The notes under the pieces: generated by a model
The model's database searches: none
Told to the model about the DNA's origin: nothing
What the model saw: only the letters and a program-made list of their open reading frames with translations
Part shown: positions 11,497-24,683 of the stretch, piece by piece
How the letters are laid out: each line of letters opens with the position of its first letter
Numbering within the stretch: the first letter of the stretch is position 1
Source of the DNA: Vitellaria paradoxa
Taxonomy: Eukaryota; Streptophyta; Magnoliopsida; Ericales; Sapotaceae
Length of the DNA: 64,000 bases
Direction of reading: 5' to 3'
NCBI GenBank assembly: GCA_019916065.1
Contig: CM034236.1
Coordinates: forward strand, 21,841,508-21,905,507
Translations under genes and position numbers: made by a program

Positions 11497-12809
11497 GCAT
11501 GTGTTGACACCTTAATGTTTCCCCCTTATTTACAATATTTAATGCTTTTAGTTGAATGGTGCTTTGCTGATTAAAATTTCTTAATCATAGGATGGGTCAA
11601 AGCATCAAAATCAATAAAAAGTGAATAATCAGCAAAATGCCAATTGTACCCCTAGAGCTATGGAAAAGCCAAGCTGAAGACTCAAATCAAGATGGGATAT
11701 CACCAGATTACACATGCGTGTCCAAGACATCAAACAAATAACTCCAGTATCAATAGAGGAGCCAAAATCCAGAATCAAGGGTCAATTCGGTCCAGAAGTT
11801 ACGAGCGGCCTCTATCAACATTCCCAAAGGTCGGTATCAACCAGGATGCCCAGATCAAGCTAGAAACAAGTAAGAAGATACACAACATCCCAAGACATGC
11901 TAAAGAACATAGAGGTGGGTTCAGAATAGCCAAAATACCGCTCCAAAGGTCATCTAGGTTTCGTTGACCTAACATAGCTCCTATTAATGAAAACGAAGCC
12001 ACTAGATCCTCAAACGCAATTTGAGCATTCAGATAAAGTCAGAATGTCCTCAAATTGCATAAAAATGTTGAGGGTTTATTCTTTAAGGTAATGGCATAAT
12101 TAAGTCTGGTCAAGTTAAACCTTAAGAAGTCTCTCAGTAGCTTCGATTACAAAATTTGTTAATTTTTTATAAATTTATAAAAATGTCCTAGAGTCCCACC
12201 AATGGCATTTTTGGACTCTTCATATCCAAAATTGGTAGGAGGAGTTAGCCTAGTGGTTCTTCTATGTCAGGCAAAAGATTTGGCTAACCCCATTTTTTTA
12301 GTTTCAACTCATTTCTAAGCAACAGTTTTCAAACAAATTGAACCAAATTTTGACTTAATTTGTTTAATTCTCTCCAAAAAGTGCTTGGGAGGTTGTGAAA
12401 GCTCCTAGAAATTATGCCAAAGGTCTTAGAATGGCCTGAACTTATCGAAACAAAACTTAAACTTCGCCGAACATGGCCTGAGGCAGGGGCTCCGGCCAAA
12501 ATGGCCCCATTTTGGCCTAGCCACCATTTTTCTTGCCTTCAAGGCTTGTAGTGAGTTGTTTTACCTATCTCGACTGGCAGGAAGGTCTGCCCATCTTGTT
12601 TTGAAATTTTGATTGCCTGTAGTACTGTGCAGGCATGTTTGCCCGTTTTGTTGGGCAAAATTGACTACCAAGCAGCCCTGGCAAAGAGTTCACTTGATGA
12701 AACGAATAATTCTTTTCACTCGTCTGAACGGGCAACTTGTTCGCCTGATGAAATGGGCAATTCTTTTTACTCGTTTGAATGGTCAAAAGTTTCGTTTGAC
12801 CAAAACTCC

Positions 12810-12817
12810 TATAAATA
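12810..12817 (+). promoter_or_regulatory. TATA box of the Ogre-like LTR
   Basis: TATAAATA lies in an actcc-TATAAATA-ggggcc context, followed about 30 bp later by a pyrimidine-rich probable transcription start. This is a strong plant core-promoter arrangement. Confidence 0.55.
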
Positions 12818-13089
12818 GGGGCCTCTCTTTCTCATTTTTCTCATTTAACACTTGACACCCTCTAGAGCTTTTCTCTCTAGAAAAAGCTTGCGTCGGTATA
12901 ATTTTCTCTCTCTAGAAAATTTTTATTTTATTTTTCCATTCAATGTATTTGTGTAATTAGGATAGAATATTTTAATTATGTGAATAAAATTCTTTATCAA
13001 TGAAAGGTATCTGGATCATAACTCAAGACCGGACTAAGCCCGATGTATGATAATGACGAGATGTATCCGAGACAAATTTTGTAAAATTC

Positions 13090-13620
13090 TAGACATCATA
13101 TAAATAACATGCCCACATCATACTAATATATTATACCATGCCATACATCATTCTATTATGCCATATCATGTCATAATACTGTGTTTATTATGTCATGTCA
13201 TGTCATGTCATGTTATAACTTAATATTATGATGCTATGCCATGCTAGATATTATATTCACCATGCCATATCATCTTTACCATGTTATACCATATCATTGT
13301 TATCATATACCATGCTAAAAAGCCATATTGCCATGTTATGCCATGTTAAACCATGCTATGATCATGCTATACCATGTTAACATGTCTTATCATCATCCCA
13401 CATCATAGTATAAAATGCTAGAACATCTTTACCATGCTAGCACATGTTATAACATGCTATACATCATGTTTTGACATACCGACACATGCCTTGACATATT
13501 AGAACATCATTTACCATGCTAGCACATACTATGACATGCCATACATCATGTTTTGACAAGCCTGTACATACCTTAACATGTTAGAACATGTCCAGATATG
13601 CAAACATACACCCATTAGCG
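13090..13620. repeat. Degenerate catg/atgcc-rich repeat tract in the Ogre-like LTR
   Basis: Dozens of short words such as CATGCCATA, CATGCTATG, ACATGTTAT and CATCATG follow each other with no fixed period. The tract is cryptically simple and AT-rich. Confidence 0.6.
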
Positions 13621-13979
13621 TTGACACATACTTAGAAATCAAATGCTTCCCAATTTAGGGTATTCACCTGAGTGAGCAAGGCTCTAGAAATTGGGAATGA
13701 TTTAGGATTGGCTAAGCCAATGAATTCTGACTTCCCTTGGATATATCTGACATACATCCATGAACTGTCATCCATGCTAGAATATAAATTGTCATCACAT
13801 TTAACATGCCCATAACATATCTGATCATAGAAATTGCTTCACTCACATCACATTAGACTCTTAGCCTTTCGCATAGACTAAATCATTATCACCAAGAACT
13901 GAGCTCTTGATTTGGGTTGAGTTCCTTTCCCAAATGATACTCACTCACTTGCGCTAAACGCATCCTTAGGAGTTGAGTT

Positions 13980-14600
13980 TCTCATTAGAGTGAAGCTTAT
14001 TTATCTAGTTATGCGCTAGTTGCTAACTGTTCTTTTCTCATTTAGAGCGAAGCTCTTTTCCACAATTATGCGCTAGGTGTTAATTATCTTTCTAAATAAA
14101 GCTACGTAGACCTAATCCCTTCATAGCGTGAGGAATTACCTTAGAACTAGGATAATTTCCCTAGTTAAACGCAAGACATTAACCGTCTGTTCTTTGGAGT
14201 AAGGGTATATTTCCTAGTTATGTGCTATGCGCTAGCTATCCTTTTTGTTTGGAGCAAGGCTCTTTTTTCTAGTTAACCATTTCCTAATTATGCACTAAGC
14301 ACTAATTATCTTACCCCCAGTAGAGCAAGGCTCATTTCCTCTAGTTATGTGCTAAACTCTAACTGTTCTCTCCCATTTGGAGCTAGGCTCCATTTTCTAG
14401 TTAAGCATGAGGTGCTAACTGTCTTTTATCATCTGGAGTGAAACTCTCTTCCGAAGTTACGCACGAGGCGCTAACTTCCATTTCAATCTTAGAGCTAGAC
14501 TTCACAGTACAAAGACAATTACTTCTGATCTATACCTAGAGCAAGGCTCTTTCTTTCTCTCATCCGATATCTAAAGTGAGGCTCCTTTACATTAATCCTA
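13980..14600. repeat. Degenerate ~55-75 bp repeats in the Ogre-like LTR
   Basis: A block of the form gagc(g/a)aggctc(t/c)tttcc-ctagttatgcgcta-(a/g)gcgctaac-tatc is repeated roughly eight times with strong divergence. Similar gagcta/acgtagg words continue on the far side of the nested LTR, at 17453-17835. Confidence 0.6.
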
Positions 14601-14813
14601 TAACAGCACTGACTCTATCGGTCATCCTTTCATACACTTAACTAACTTTGGCTGATGATGAGGCTCACTATGCTTGAGGCTAATTAGTTGGCCATCCACG
14701 GCAATCTAATCACACTTGCATCTACTTATACACATTAGGACATCACATTTGTGCGAGACGCAAACTATAACCCAGAGCTATGTAGGCTTGATCCCTTTGT
14801 GGGGTACATAGGC

Positions 14814-17452
14814 TGTCATATCCTAGATTTTGACCCGAGGAATGAGTGAATAACATATATAACATGCACTAAGTAACCAACCCCAGATTAGAACAGTATG
14901 ACAACCCTAGAACGACATTCATACAAGATAATAACATAACATAATATAAACTAAGTCTCAGCTATTGCTAAGCCATCATGCTCCAATATATCCTACAATA
15001 AAAATACACAAATAGACTTTATGGCCTTTACAACCTAATAGAATAAATTTCTAAATTAAAATAATATTATAGTCTCAAACGAAAATTTAAACTTAAATAA
15101 ATGAAAAATGCAATGTCTACAATAGCTCATGCACTTTTAATCGCACTAATGCCCACCTAGTACTTAGGATCTGCTCCTATAATAGAATCTATAAGGATGT
15201 GAGCGCTAGTCCACTTGTGCTCATGAAGCATCATAAAGCATATATGACATGTAAAGCAACAATGTAGAACAATGCTAAGATTTATAATTCAACATAATTC
15301 AAAATAATCATACAACACCATATAGTAAAATCCAAGTCCTCATCCATATAAGCATCACAATTTCATTATCAAAATAACCTTATATAATTACATGTCACGA
15401 TCACTATCATTAATCCCATCTCTTAATTCAACTATCATTTAATCATTTTTTTCATAATCGTCTTTGTTCATATTCCATTCTCGTTCTACTTATAGGGTTG
15501 GGCACAATTAACTTCGTCATTAAAGGCCATGATTAGCCTTATTTTACGTTGTCGTTAAAGGCCACGATTAGCTTTAATTTTACGTCGTCATTAAAGGCCA
15601 CGATCAGCCTTAATTTATGTCATTGTTAAGGGCCACGATTAGCCACATCACACATCATGTTATAGGCTACTAACCTATTGGCATGAACAACAATCCCTAT
15701 ATAGGTTTCAGGTCTTTCAACCCTAGGGTAATCTCTGTACCCTTCCTATTTTCTTATACTCACCAACCCTGTGTCTCAACAACATTTATAATTACTCTTA
15801 TTTACTTATCCATTTCATTAATAGGATCTAATCCAACCATGTAATAATTGACGTCATTATCTCATTCACCATGTAACAATTAACACCATCCTCTTATTCA
15901 ATCATGTAGCAGTTAACATTATTATCTCATTCAACTACACCACAAATAAGATCGTCATAATATTCCACATAATAATCTCGTTTTTGATTCAATATGCAAT
16001 CACTTGATTATAACATTTCTCATTTTCTTAACATATCTTCAACTCTTTTTAACTCAAATATCACATAATTCATATTCACAAGTTTACTACAACACAATGA
16101 GAAGTATTATATCAAGATTAAGAAGCCCCAAACTGAGAGATACTTCAATTGAATTCTAGTCAAAGGTTTTGGAGCAATAGGGGCGCCCACATCAAGGGTT
16201 GGGGTACCTCTTTGAGACCAAGTCCAGAAATTTACAAGTTTTCTTATGTTCTATCCCCAAAACTTGTTCTATAACTAAGCCTTTACACTTATAACCTTAC
16301 TTGAGTAAATTAGTAAGTTTACAACCTCATATGATTAATAAAAGGGTAACTCAAACAAGAAAAACTCACATTTAAAGTTTCTGGAGGGGTCTAGGAGCCC
16401 CCTTGAGGGGCTCGGGTGCCCTCACCACCTAACTAGGTTTGGATGAAGCAACCGAGCATCCCTATAGTGACCCGGTGCACCCCCTATTGTTTGGTGACCT
16501 ACTCTATTCCAGTTTGAGCTGAAACTCAAGGTTTTGTACCCCCAAACTTAACCAAATCCAATATATAACCTAAAACCTTGTTTTTAAGTGATGTTTAGGC
16601 TCTAAAAGACTTCAAGGATTCAATCCAAACAAGGTTTAATTCACTCATCCTAACAAATCAAAAATCTCAGTTTCAATCTATATATACATATATACACATA
16701 TATCACACCCCTTGATTCACATCTTCATGCCTCCAAATTTTTAAATAATCATCATAAAAACATTTCCTAACTCATTACATCTCATATATGCTTAAAAAGA
16801 GGCAAAATATCCCTACCTCAAGCTTAAACAAGTTGAAGCAAGTGGATGGTAAACTCTCAATTCTTGGTTCCCAACTTAGAGTTGCTCAATCCCCTCACCT
16901 CTTGATCCAAACAACAAACAAACCATATTGAAAGATTCATTGAGAGCTTAATTACATCTTTAGAAGACTAATTTGTATTTGGTTTGGGTAGGAAGAACTT
17001 ACCAACACAAACTTCCCCTTTGTTTCTCTTCGTCTTCTTTCCTTCTCCTAACACCAAAACTCTCTCTCTCCTCTCTCATACATACATATGTCGTGCTTGG
17101 CTTGGTTTCCAAGCTTTCCATAGGCCTCTAAGCTTCTCTTCTATCCCTTATTTTGGCCATAGACAGCCATAAGTGAAGCCTCTGCCTTACCAGCCTAAGA
17201 CACATCAGTCTATCAATTTGTCACTCACGCTAGGCACCCCCATGAGGTCCTTGAGTGCCCGCCCCTCTACCCAAGGTGCCCCTTGCACTCTTGAGTCAAA
17301 TTGCAAATTTTTAAGTTATTTGGCCCACTACTTCCAAAATTTACAACCCTAAGTCATTCCTAATGACTAATATTGCTTAAATACCTATTATCATGCCTGA
17401 AATTATGTTAAAACCATCAATTTATATTAGCACAGAAATTTAGGATATTATA
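14814..17452 (-). mobile_element. Solo LTR nested in the Ogre-like LTR, chromovirus-like
   Basis: The plus strand starts TGTCATATCCTAGATTTTG and ends GAAATTTAGGATATTATA. On the minus strand this reads as an LTR opening with TATAATATCCTAAATTTC and closing with CTAGGATATGACA, a chromovirus-type end. Flanks taggc (14809-14813) and taggt (17453-17457) are a near-perfect TSD. Deleting the LTR and one flank rebuilds a host phrase (gggtacatagg-tagcttgag) that recurs intact near 17788, which confirms the boundaries. No internal region or genes are attached. Confidence 0.7.
15525..15645. repeat. Four-copy ~35 bp tandem repeat inside the nested LTR
   Basis: GTTAAAGGCCACGATTAGCC-like units have GGCCA at 15525, 15560, 15596 and 15631. 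A second small array of ~33 bp units (accatgtaataattgac-like) follows at 15836-15935. Confidence 0.75.
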
Positions 17453-17835
17453 TAGGTAGCTTGAGTAGATAGCTTGAGTTCGGTCACTTTAGTTTTCATA
17501 GACCATCAACGTAAGGCACTGATTTAGAGCTAATCTCTTGTATCCATCACATAGTTCAACCATAGGTTGTGAGCTACGGTGACCTAATCCCTGTCACAAG
17601 TTATGTAGGCAGTTTAAGCAGATAGCTTGAGTACGGTTTCCATGGTCTTCATAGACCATCATCTGTGTGAGGCGCCAATTTAGACTTAGAGCTAGGCTCT
17701 TACAACTGCATGCGAATTCGCATCTCATCAATATGTAGTTTGGACCACTTTAGGTTTGAACTACGTTGACCTGATCCCTTTAAAGGGTACGTAGGTAACT
17801 TGAGCATATAGCTTAAGTCTAGTCACCTTGGTCTT
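17453..17835. repeat. Three diverged copies of an acgtagg...cttgag block in the Ogre-like LTR
   Basis: The phrase taggtagcttgag-(n)agatagcttgagt-cggtcac, followed by ttcatagaccatc, occurs near 17453, 17609 and 17788. It is linked by ctacggtgacctaatccct-type segments. A CA microsatellite follows at about 17853-17876. Confidence 0.65.
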
Positions 17836-18639
17836 TATAGACCACATTCTCAGCACACACACACACACACACACACTTATGCATAGGTAGATTTCTCACT
17901 ACACTCACACACATGAGCTAAGTTTAGATGTCTTGCATTTCATACTTCATTTGCATTTATGGGTTGTATACGATGATCATTATAAATTAGGATATTATAT
18001 TGTGAGATCATGATTGTAAAGAGTATAAAGGGACTCCAAATATTCCTACGTATCTAAGCGTAATGGTTTTTGTGCGTTGCTGACCTGAACTTACTTTCTT
18101 TGATTGTATAGACTAGTTAAGAGCCATTGAAAAGGGCAATTTATCATGATTTCAAAAATATAAACCAAAACACTTTTAAACTTAATAAAAAATTAGGTTT
18201 CTCGACACACCCATTTTAAAAGTATTGGGTAGCGACTCCTAGTCTCTATAATCAAAGGCTTTGTTTCAAAAAGACTCACAACCCGTGCTTCTTGACCCCG
18301 GTGCGTGGATCGGGTCATGATAGGATGCACATGAGTTACTTGATGAAGCTTTTCCTACACTTTCTTCATGCCTCACTGCCTTAGCTTTCTCCCTTTGTAA
18401 CCTTGGTGTCTTTTGGTCTTTAATTGTCATATTTATCATCTAAAAATATACAAGCACCAAAAATATAAGGAAATGAGATAATTAAGCTGAAACTAAGCCT
18501 TATCAAGAATAAACAAATAATTAACATGCCTAAATGATACGTAAATATATAATATTGCATGCCAATAAAAAACTCATAATGGAAAAAATAAAGTATGCTA
18601 GAAGTCTCAAATGATTATTATTGGAATTTTTATACATTT

Positions 18640-19290
18640 CCTATAGATCTTGACGAGGAACCATCAAAGGCAAGATAAAAGGACATATAGACATAATTGA
18701 ATATCTTTAAAGTATGGTTACAAGTGAAAAGGTTTCCTCATAATCAATTTTTTTTTCTAAGTATAGCCTTTTGCCACTAGCCTTGTTTTATAAGTCTTAA
18801 TCTACCATTTAGACCATTTTTTTTCACTTAAAACATTATAGCCCATAGGTTTTAACTTTAGAAGGTGAATGCACTAACTCCTAGACCTGATTGTACCACA
18901 TAGACTCTGTCTCAGCTTTTATAGCATTTTGCCAATGACTCACATTTACACTTGTTATTGCCTCATTGTAGTTTATGGGATCTTATTCTTCTAGGGTATT
19001 CTCATAATATTCTTTCAAGAACATGTATTTGTTAGGTGCCCCGACAGACCTCCCACTATAATAAAGCCTCGATGTTGGCTCAGGAGCAACAATATATTGT
19101 ACTACTAATTCTGAAAACATAAGTTTGGTATAACGATATTATAAATATGCTCATTCTCTTAGATTCAAGAACTTCTTAATCAATACTATATCTGACATAT
19201 AAGTGTTTGGCATATTCGAAGGTATGCTAGCCAGGGTTGAAATTGTCTTACCCATTTCCTCAAAGACCAAATGGCTTCAAGGCATATGGT
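18640..19290 (-). pseudogene. Decayed Ty1/Copia reverse transcriptase, N-terminal part
   Basis: Minus-strand translation gives, in order, Copia RT blocks: NYNEAITSVNVSHWQNAIKA followed by ETESM, then KTYKTRLVAKGYT (family form YKARLVAKGYTQ), then KIDYEETFSLVTIL (family form DYEETFSPV). The catalytic YVDD box and RNase H are not present. Stops and frameshifts are frequent. The remnant has the same strand and right order to be the downstream part of the Copia element whose integrase lies at 32374-33302; about 13 kb of later insertions separate them. The family is clear; that both pieces belong to one element is inferred. Confidence 0.65.
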
Positions 19291-20760
19291 TCATAATATA
19301 ACCCTCCTTAAGCTAGTGGTATTTGTAATGACTTATATTTTGATATATATTATTTTATTCATGATGCATTTGATTATAATTTATTTTTATGATATTGTAA
19401 TGTCATTAGTGCGATCCATTATCATTTCAAATTTCAAGTGTGAAAAAAAAATAGTTAAAAGAATTGGAGATTGACAGGGGAGGTGCGCAGTAGGTTAAGT
19501 AGCTTTGTTACTAATTACTTTATGTATGATCCAGTTATTATTGAGTAGTTGGTGTTATTCATTTTTACTTCTATACATATCTATCTCTTTTTGTTCACCT
19601 AGCATATTAAATTTTTCAATATATCAAAACATTAATTCTCGGGAAATTTAATTTAATTTATGAAATATACAACAAAACCTCAGTGCTTAACTCATAATTG
19701 TTCCAAAAGTTGGAAGTTATGCAGTCCAGCTCATGGGTTTTCTCCATTGTTTATATTATGTTTTGGTCCATTTAGAGATAGGTTTCCACGTGGAAAATCT
19801 ATATCCTTGTATAACCTTGATACTATTTTTGGTACTTCAATATTTGAGATGGAAACTCAGTGGTTAGTAGAAATTTTCACCTATGCGTGGTTAATCTTTT
19901 GAACATATATATTATTTGAAAATTTCATAAAGAGTGGAATTTGAATCGAGTACATAGAATTATTCTCGTTAGTTAATTTAAAAAAAAAAACTTAACTTTT
20001 AAACTTAGGTTCCTATTCTATTTTAAAATATATTCACATACCAAACACTAATTAAAAGAAATCCTCAATCTAATTGTTTGAAATACGAATCATTTAAAAA
20101 TTATTTTAAAATTCTTATCCCCATCGCCATTGAAAACCAAAATAACCATCATTCCAATCTCTAGTATAATTTTCTATGAGGCTTCAATATTTAGTGACAA
20201 AAGTATAAGGAAAATATGTGTTATAAATTACAAATTCAACTCGCTAAAATGGTAAGAGAACAAAAGTAGAATCTTAGCCAAACCCATTGCTATAATAGGA
20301 ATGAAATATTTGAAAAACCCTACTAGTTAATGCATTGATATACATTAACAAAAAGTTTAAATGGCAATGATCAAAACCAAAACCAACAAATAGTTTTTTC
20401 CCTATTTTTTGGGTAATAAATTAAAACCAAAATCCAATAATCAATTCTGTAGATGTAAAATGGAAGCAACAAAATCCTAAACATAAATTGTAGTAATCAG
20501 TAGGGAGTGTTTAGATGACATACAACTTTGTATATTCATGAATCAGAAACTTTGTAAGTATGCTCTTGTTCAAACCTTCCTCATAGACCCTAGGGTTTTA
20601 CACACAACAAACACAAGCAATTTTATTTCAATAACAATGGGAACAAAATCAAAACAATGAAAATCGTAGCAAGAACAAACTTGAAGCCGCAGAACAACCC
20701 TGAAATCATAGCATTGTAGCAAGACTATGCTTAAGCGCCTGTCAATGAAAGGGGTTAAAG
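19291..20760. other. AT-rich DNA, nothing recognised
   Basis: No open frame with family resemblance, no RNA gene and no repeat boundary could be identified. It may include the degraded Copia segment between integrase and reverse transcriptase, but no conserved block is readable. Confidence 0.4.
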
Positions 20761-21755
20761 TGTTAAAAATAAAGAGTCATGATATATCCCTTCCACGGCC
20801 ATAGATCTAGTTATAGAATAAAATCTAAAGGAGATACCACATCATTTACATTTAGCTTCTTTTAGTGGCCATAATTTAATCGCCTTAAACTGTAATTTGG
20901 TTGTCAATTGTTCTTCCCATTCCATCAATTTTTTTAGCATTTCATTAATTTTTTGTAATGCAATCAGCAGACATCTTATCATTGAAGAGGACAGCAGTTG
21001 CGATCAAGCCCTAATCTTGTCCTTGAAGAGGATAGCAGCTATAACGACGCCCTAATCTAGTTGCTATTTTGGTTACAAATAGTATCATTTCTTATAGTGA
21101 TGATTTGGTTAATCGTAACCCTTGGGGCAAGGCTTACAAATGACGACATTTCAGTTGATCATTTCCATTGGCGTTGACCGATAAAAGATGAGAATGATTT
21201 TGGGGATGTGCTAGCTGATCATCGGACAGTCTTACAGAGTATCCACTCCATGTGTGTGCGAGTTGATGAGATGATAGATAATAGTTAAATAACTAATAAT
21301 GAAATATTGCTTATGATATTGATGTTGTTATATGATAATGCTTGGGTTATTATTAGTTATTGTTAATTACTTGTTACATGGTAATATCATGCTAGGGCAT
21401 GATGTTACATATTTATTTGTGCATTTTGGGCACACATTTTAGTGCTCACAATCCTACAGATTATAACACAGGTATGGAGCTTGACTTTAGATGGGCATAG
21501 CATTGTTTTAGATGTTATTTTGAGATATCATTTTGTACTTTGAGGAGTTGCATTATTTTTGCATTAGATATTATTTTGATATGGTTGTAAAAGCCTTCAG
21601 AGTCTGGATATTATTCAAATATTGTAACAGGAACATAATTGCTCAGTTGAGACTAAGGGTTTTGTTATTTATTTTTATTATTTGTTGATGTTTGTTCTAG
21701 GGTTGTTGTATGACTTTGATTGGGTTTGTGATTAATTATTGTCGATTGCATGTGA
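20761..21755 (+). mobile_element. 3' part of a chromovirus-like LTR, interrupted by the Tekay-like element
   Basis: The stretch contains GGCACACATTTTAGTGCTCAC near 21430, a phrase echoed in the other chromovirus LTRs here (gagcacacgtgg...agtgctcacc at 24157 and 31973). It appears to continue after the Tekay-like insertion at 32339-32373, closing with gaactcagattacgaaatc and cgaggcgtga, a chromovirus LTR end. Its 5' boundary and TSD were not found. Confidence 0.4.
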
Positions 21756-21760
21756 TTAGT

Positions 21761-24515
21761 TGTAAGAACCCAGAATTTTAAAAAAAAATATATATATACT
21801 TTATTTTATTCAAATTTTATTATTTAAATTTTATTTTATTTATTTTATGTGTGATATATTAATTTAATCGGTTGTGTGTGTGTGAGAGAGTGGGAGGAAG
21901 AGTTATGACAAGAAATTATTGTCATAAGAGAGGCCAAACGGTTACAGCTAGGAATTTGTTGTTTAAAGGTGTATTGATGGGTAAGTTATGGTGATACATG
22001 TAACAGAAGGGAAAGATGAAACTTTTTTTTTTTAAATATATAAACCACTCTTCTTCATCTCCCATCATTTTCTTCACATACAAAACTTGCACCAGAGAGT
22101 TTTCTCTTTCCCACTGTTCTTCTACTTTGGTTTCAAAAGTTTCAACAAGAGGAGGTTGGTACAATCATACTTATTAAGAGAGATTGGTGTAAGACGAACG
22201 AAGTCCCGAGTTAAGTTCGAAAGAAGGGATCGCCGAAATCACTCTAGAAGGCCAACTTGAGTTGGTAGTAACGCAATACACACCGATCGTCTATGTGTGT
22301 AGTGAGGTAGGTAGGATTGTGTTTATTTGATATATATTTTTTTTATCATGTCATGTATAAATATATGTGCAAGAGATGAAAAACTTGTTCTATGAATTGA
22401 TTCTTGGTTATGTGAAGTTCTGGAACTTTCACACTGAAATGGGTACACTGTTTTCCCATAAATATCATACTTAGAGATCGATTTAATTCTTAAAACTTTT
22501 ATATGTTAAATTAGACATGTAGATGAGTTTCCTGTAAAAATTTCATAATTTTTGGAATTTAAATGAATTTATAAAAAAAAGTCAAACTTGACTGTTGGTT
22601 TGGGATTTCTATGCCAAGATCAGCACACTATTTTTATATGAAATTCATACTTAGAGGTCGAATTAATTTTTTATATTTTTATATATTGGATTACATATCC
22701 AGACTAATATTCAGTAAAAATTTCATATTTTTTTTAGTTAAAATGGATTTTACAAAAATCATGAAAGTTGACTGTTTGTTTTAAATTGCTATGATTCTAA
22801 TAATTTTATATATGAAACTAGACATGTAAATATTCTACAGTAAAAGTTTTATAATTGTTTGACTAATAATTTAGTTTATAAAAATATTGAAAATTGGCTG
22901 CTTGGTTTACACTGCTGTACTGACAGCATTCAGATATTTGGTATAAAAGGTATAAATAAAAGTTGATATAATTTTTAAAATTTTTATATGTTAAACTAGA
23001 TATATGAGTGAGCTTTCTGTAAAAATTTCAAAATTTTTGGATTTAAAATGAATTTTATAAAAATCATGAAAGTAAGCTATTCTGTATGATTCTACTAGAA
23101 ATACCCATTTAGTATTCTCAAAATCTGGATTATATGGCTTTATGAATAAATTTTAAATCTTGTTTTTATGAAACCGGACTTAATTATAAGTATTTTGGGC
23201 TTTTGAATTAGTATGAAATATTTCATTTTCTATTTTTTATGAATTATCAAAATTTATGTCTTGAATCCTTCATTGTCATGGCATGCTTGATGTAAAATTT
23301 TGTTTATCAAGCTAGCTGCATATATATTCCTGAATCTGGTTGCATGATATTTATTTGATAAATCTTGTATGAGAATATTTTTATGGAAGGACAACATGAA
23401 ACTTAGGCCCGAAACACATTCACACTTTATAAAACTTATAAAGTAAAGAGAAGAACACAAAAAAAATCAAATTAGGGAGAACTTTTATGTATGTTGTGCT
23501 GTTAATTAAAGGAATTATTTGAAATTTGATTTTCGGGTTATTGGGGTCATTAAGGGTACTAGAAAGAGTGGGTTCTAGAGCCCAAGGGTTGAAAGCCCCA
23601 AAACCTGTGAGGGTGGTTAGCATAACCAGTTGGCTAAAACCTACGAAATGTATATATGGCTTATTCTAGCGTATATTTAGTACTGGGACTACGGGACCGG
23701 TTTGCCTACTAAGGCAAATGAGTACATTTGGGACTACGGGACCAATTGTACCCCATGATTGAGGTTTAGGGATGTGATGAGTAGATTTGAGACTGCAGGA
23801 CCAATTGTACCCCATGACTGAGATCTAGGGATGTGATGAGTACATCTAGGACTGCGGGACTAGTTGTACTCTACGGCTTAGGCCTGGGGATTTATTTTGG
23901 GTTTAGTTCTGAGGTCATAGACCAAACTTGCAGAGTACCTGACCCATAGTATGATATTGATGTGTGGTGATGTGATGATGTTAAATGATTTATTTCTAGC
24001 ATGAGATTGCGGGACCATGGCTGAGTAACTTTATTATTTGAATGAAATGATTAAATATGGATATTTTGAAAATTTTAAGATTTTAAATTGTATTCTTATT
24101 ACTTAGTGTTAATAGCTTTGAATGATTTAGAAATTATATCTTATAAACACTTTCTGAGCACACGTGGAATTTAGTGCTCACCACCTCATACAGTTGGTAA
24201 TGCAGGGGTTGATACTCGTGATGGACCAGTGGGTTAGCTAGCCGTCTTGGGTTGTTATAGCTGGATGATTTGTTTTATTTTACATTCCAGTAGTTAAATT
24301 TTAATGGAGTATTGATTTGGGCCCATATTTGTGGCATGGTTTTGTAGCCCATTTTTAGGGCATTTTAAAGGTATTTTGAATATCTAAAAAATTGAATAAA
24401 TACTTACTTTAATTAGCTTTCGCTTTGATATGGTACATTCTTCATGGTTTGATTTTTTTTTTATTTTTTTTGGGTTTTGTTCCACGTCCCCGGTCGTAGA
24501 TTTCGGAGCGTGATA
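21761..24515 (+). repeat. 5' LTR of the Tekay-like element
   Basis: The 2,755 bp LTR starts TGTAAGAACC and ends GGAGCGTGATA (the expected CA end has become TA). It lacks about 50 bp near 22795 that the 3' LTR retains (30620-30675), and has one more copy of a 58-59 bp repeat. Its U3 contains several degenerate ~170 bp units (aaattcatactta-gag-tcga...gtaaaaatttcataa...gactgtt) between about 22410 and 23080. Confidence 0.9.
23721..23900. repeat. Three-copy 58-59 bp tandem repeat in the 5' LTR
   Basis: Units start gagtacatttgg (23721), gagtagatttga (23779) and gagtacatctag (23838), each followed by a g-rich gggac(c)aattgtacccc block. The 3' LTR has only two such units (from about 31597). Confidence 0.8.
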
Positions 24516-24518
24516 GCT

Positions 24519-24530
24519 TGGTATCAGAGC
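24519..24530 (+). other. Primer-binding site (initiator tRNA-Met)
   Basis: TGGTATCAGAGC lies 3 bp inside the end of the 5' LTR and is complementary to the 3' end of plant initiator tRNA-Met. Confidence 0.9.
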
Positions 24531-24683
24531 CTAGGCTTAGGAATACCTAGGTATAGTAGGAATTTTTTTTCTTTCTTTTTATGGTTTTGGGGTTATGTGT
24601 TATGAAATATGTTATGTATGATTTAATTTTTGGGGCCTTAAAATTTCAAATTCTAAATTTTGTTTTTCCTTGTTTCTAGCTCG

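Larger units (their letters stand above)
11502..18322 (+). mobile_element. Very long Ogre-like solo LTR, interrupted by a nested LTR
   Basis: The LTR starts TGTTGACACC. It ends in ...GTGCGTGGATCGGGTCATGATA, close to the GGATCGGGTC.TGACA-type ends of Ogre-like LTRs. Flanks gcatg (11497-11501) and ggatg (18323-18327) are an imperfect 5 bp TSD. Removing the nested LTR at 14814-17452 leaves about 4.2 kb, within the unusual LTR lengths of Ogre-type elements. Typical repetitive blocks are present: gagcaaggctc, gcgctaactatc and acgtaggtaacttgag. No internal region is attached. Orientation comes from the TATA box at 12810 and the position of the end motif. Confidence 0.55.

Noticed and set aside
12609..12855. 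Overlapping plus and minus frames around 12.6-12.8 kb
   Set aside because: They lie in the U3 region of the Ogre-like LTR just upstream of its TATA box, where diverged cctgatgaaa-type repeats keep several frames open.
14814..17452. Interpretation as a DNA transposon with inverted ends (TATCCTA.ATTT at both ends)
   Set aside because: The 5 bp duplication, the TG start and the chromovirus-type end sequence on the minus strand fit an LTR better. Short inverted similarity at LTR ends is normal.
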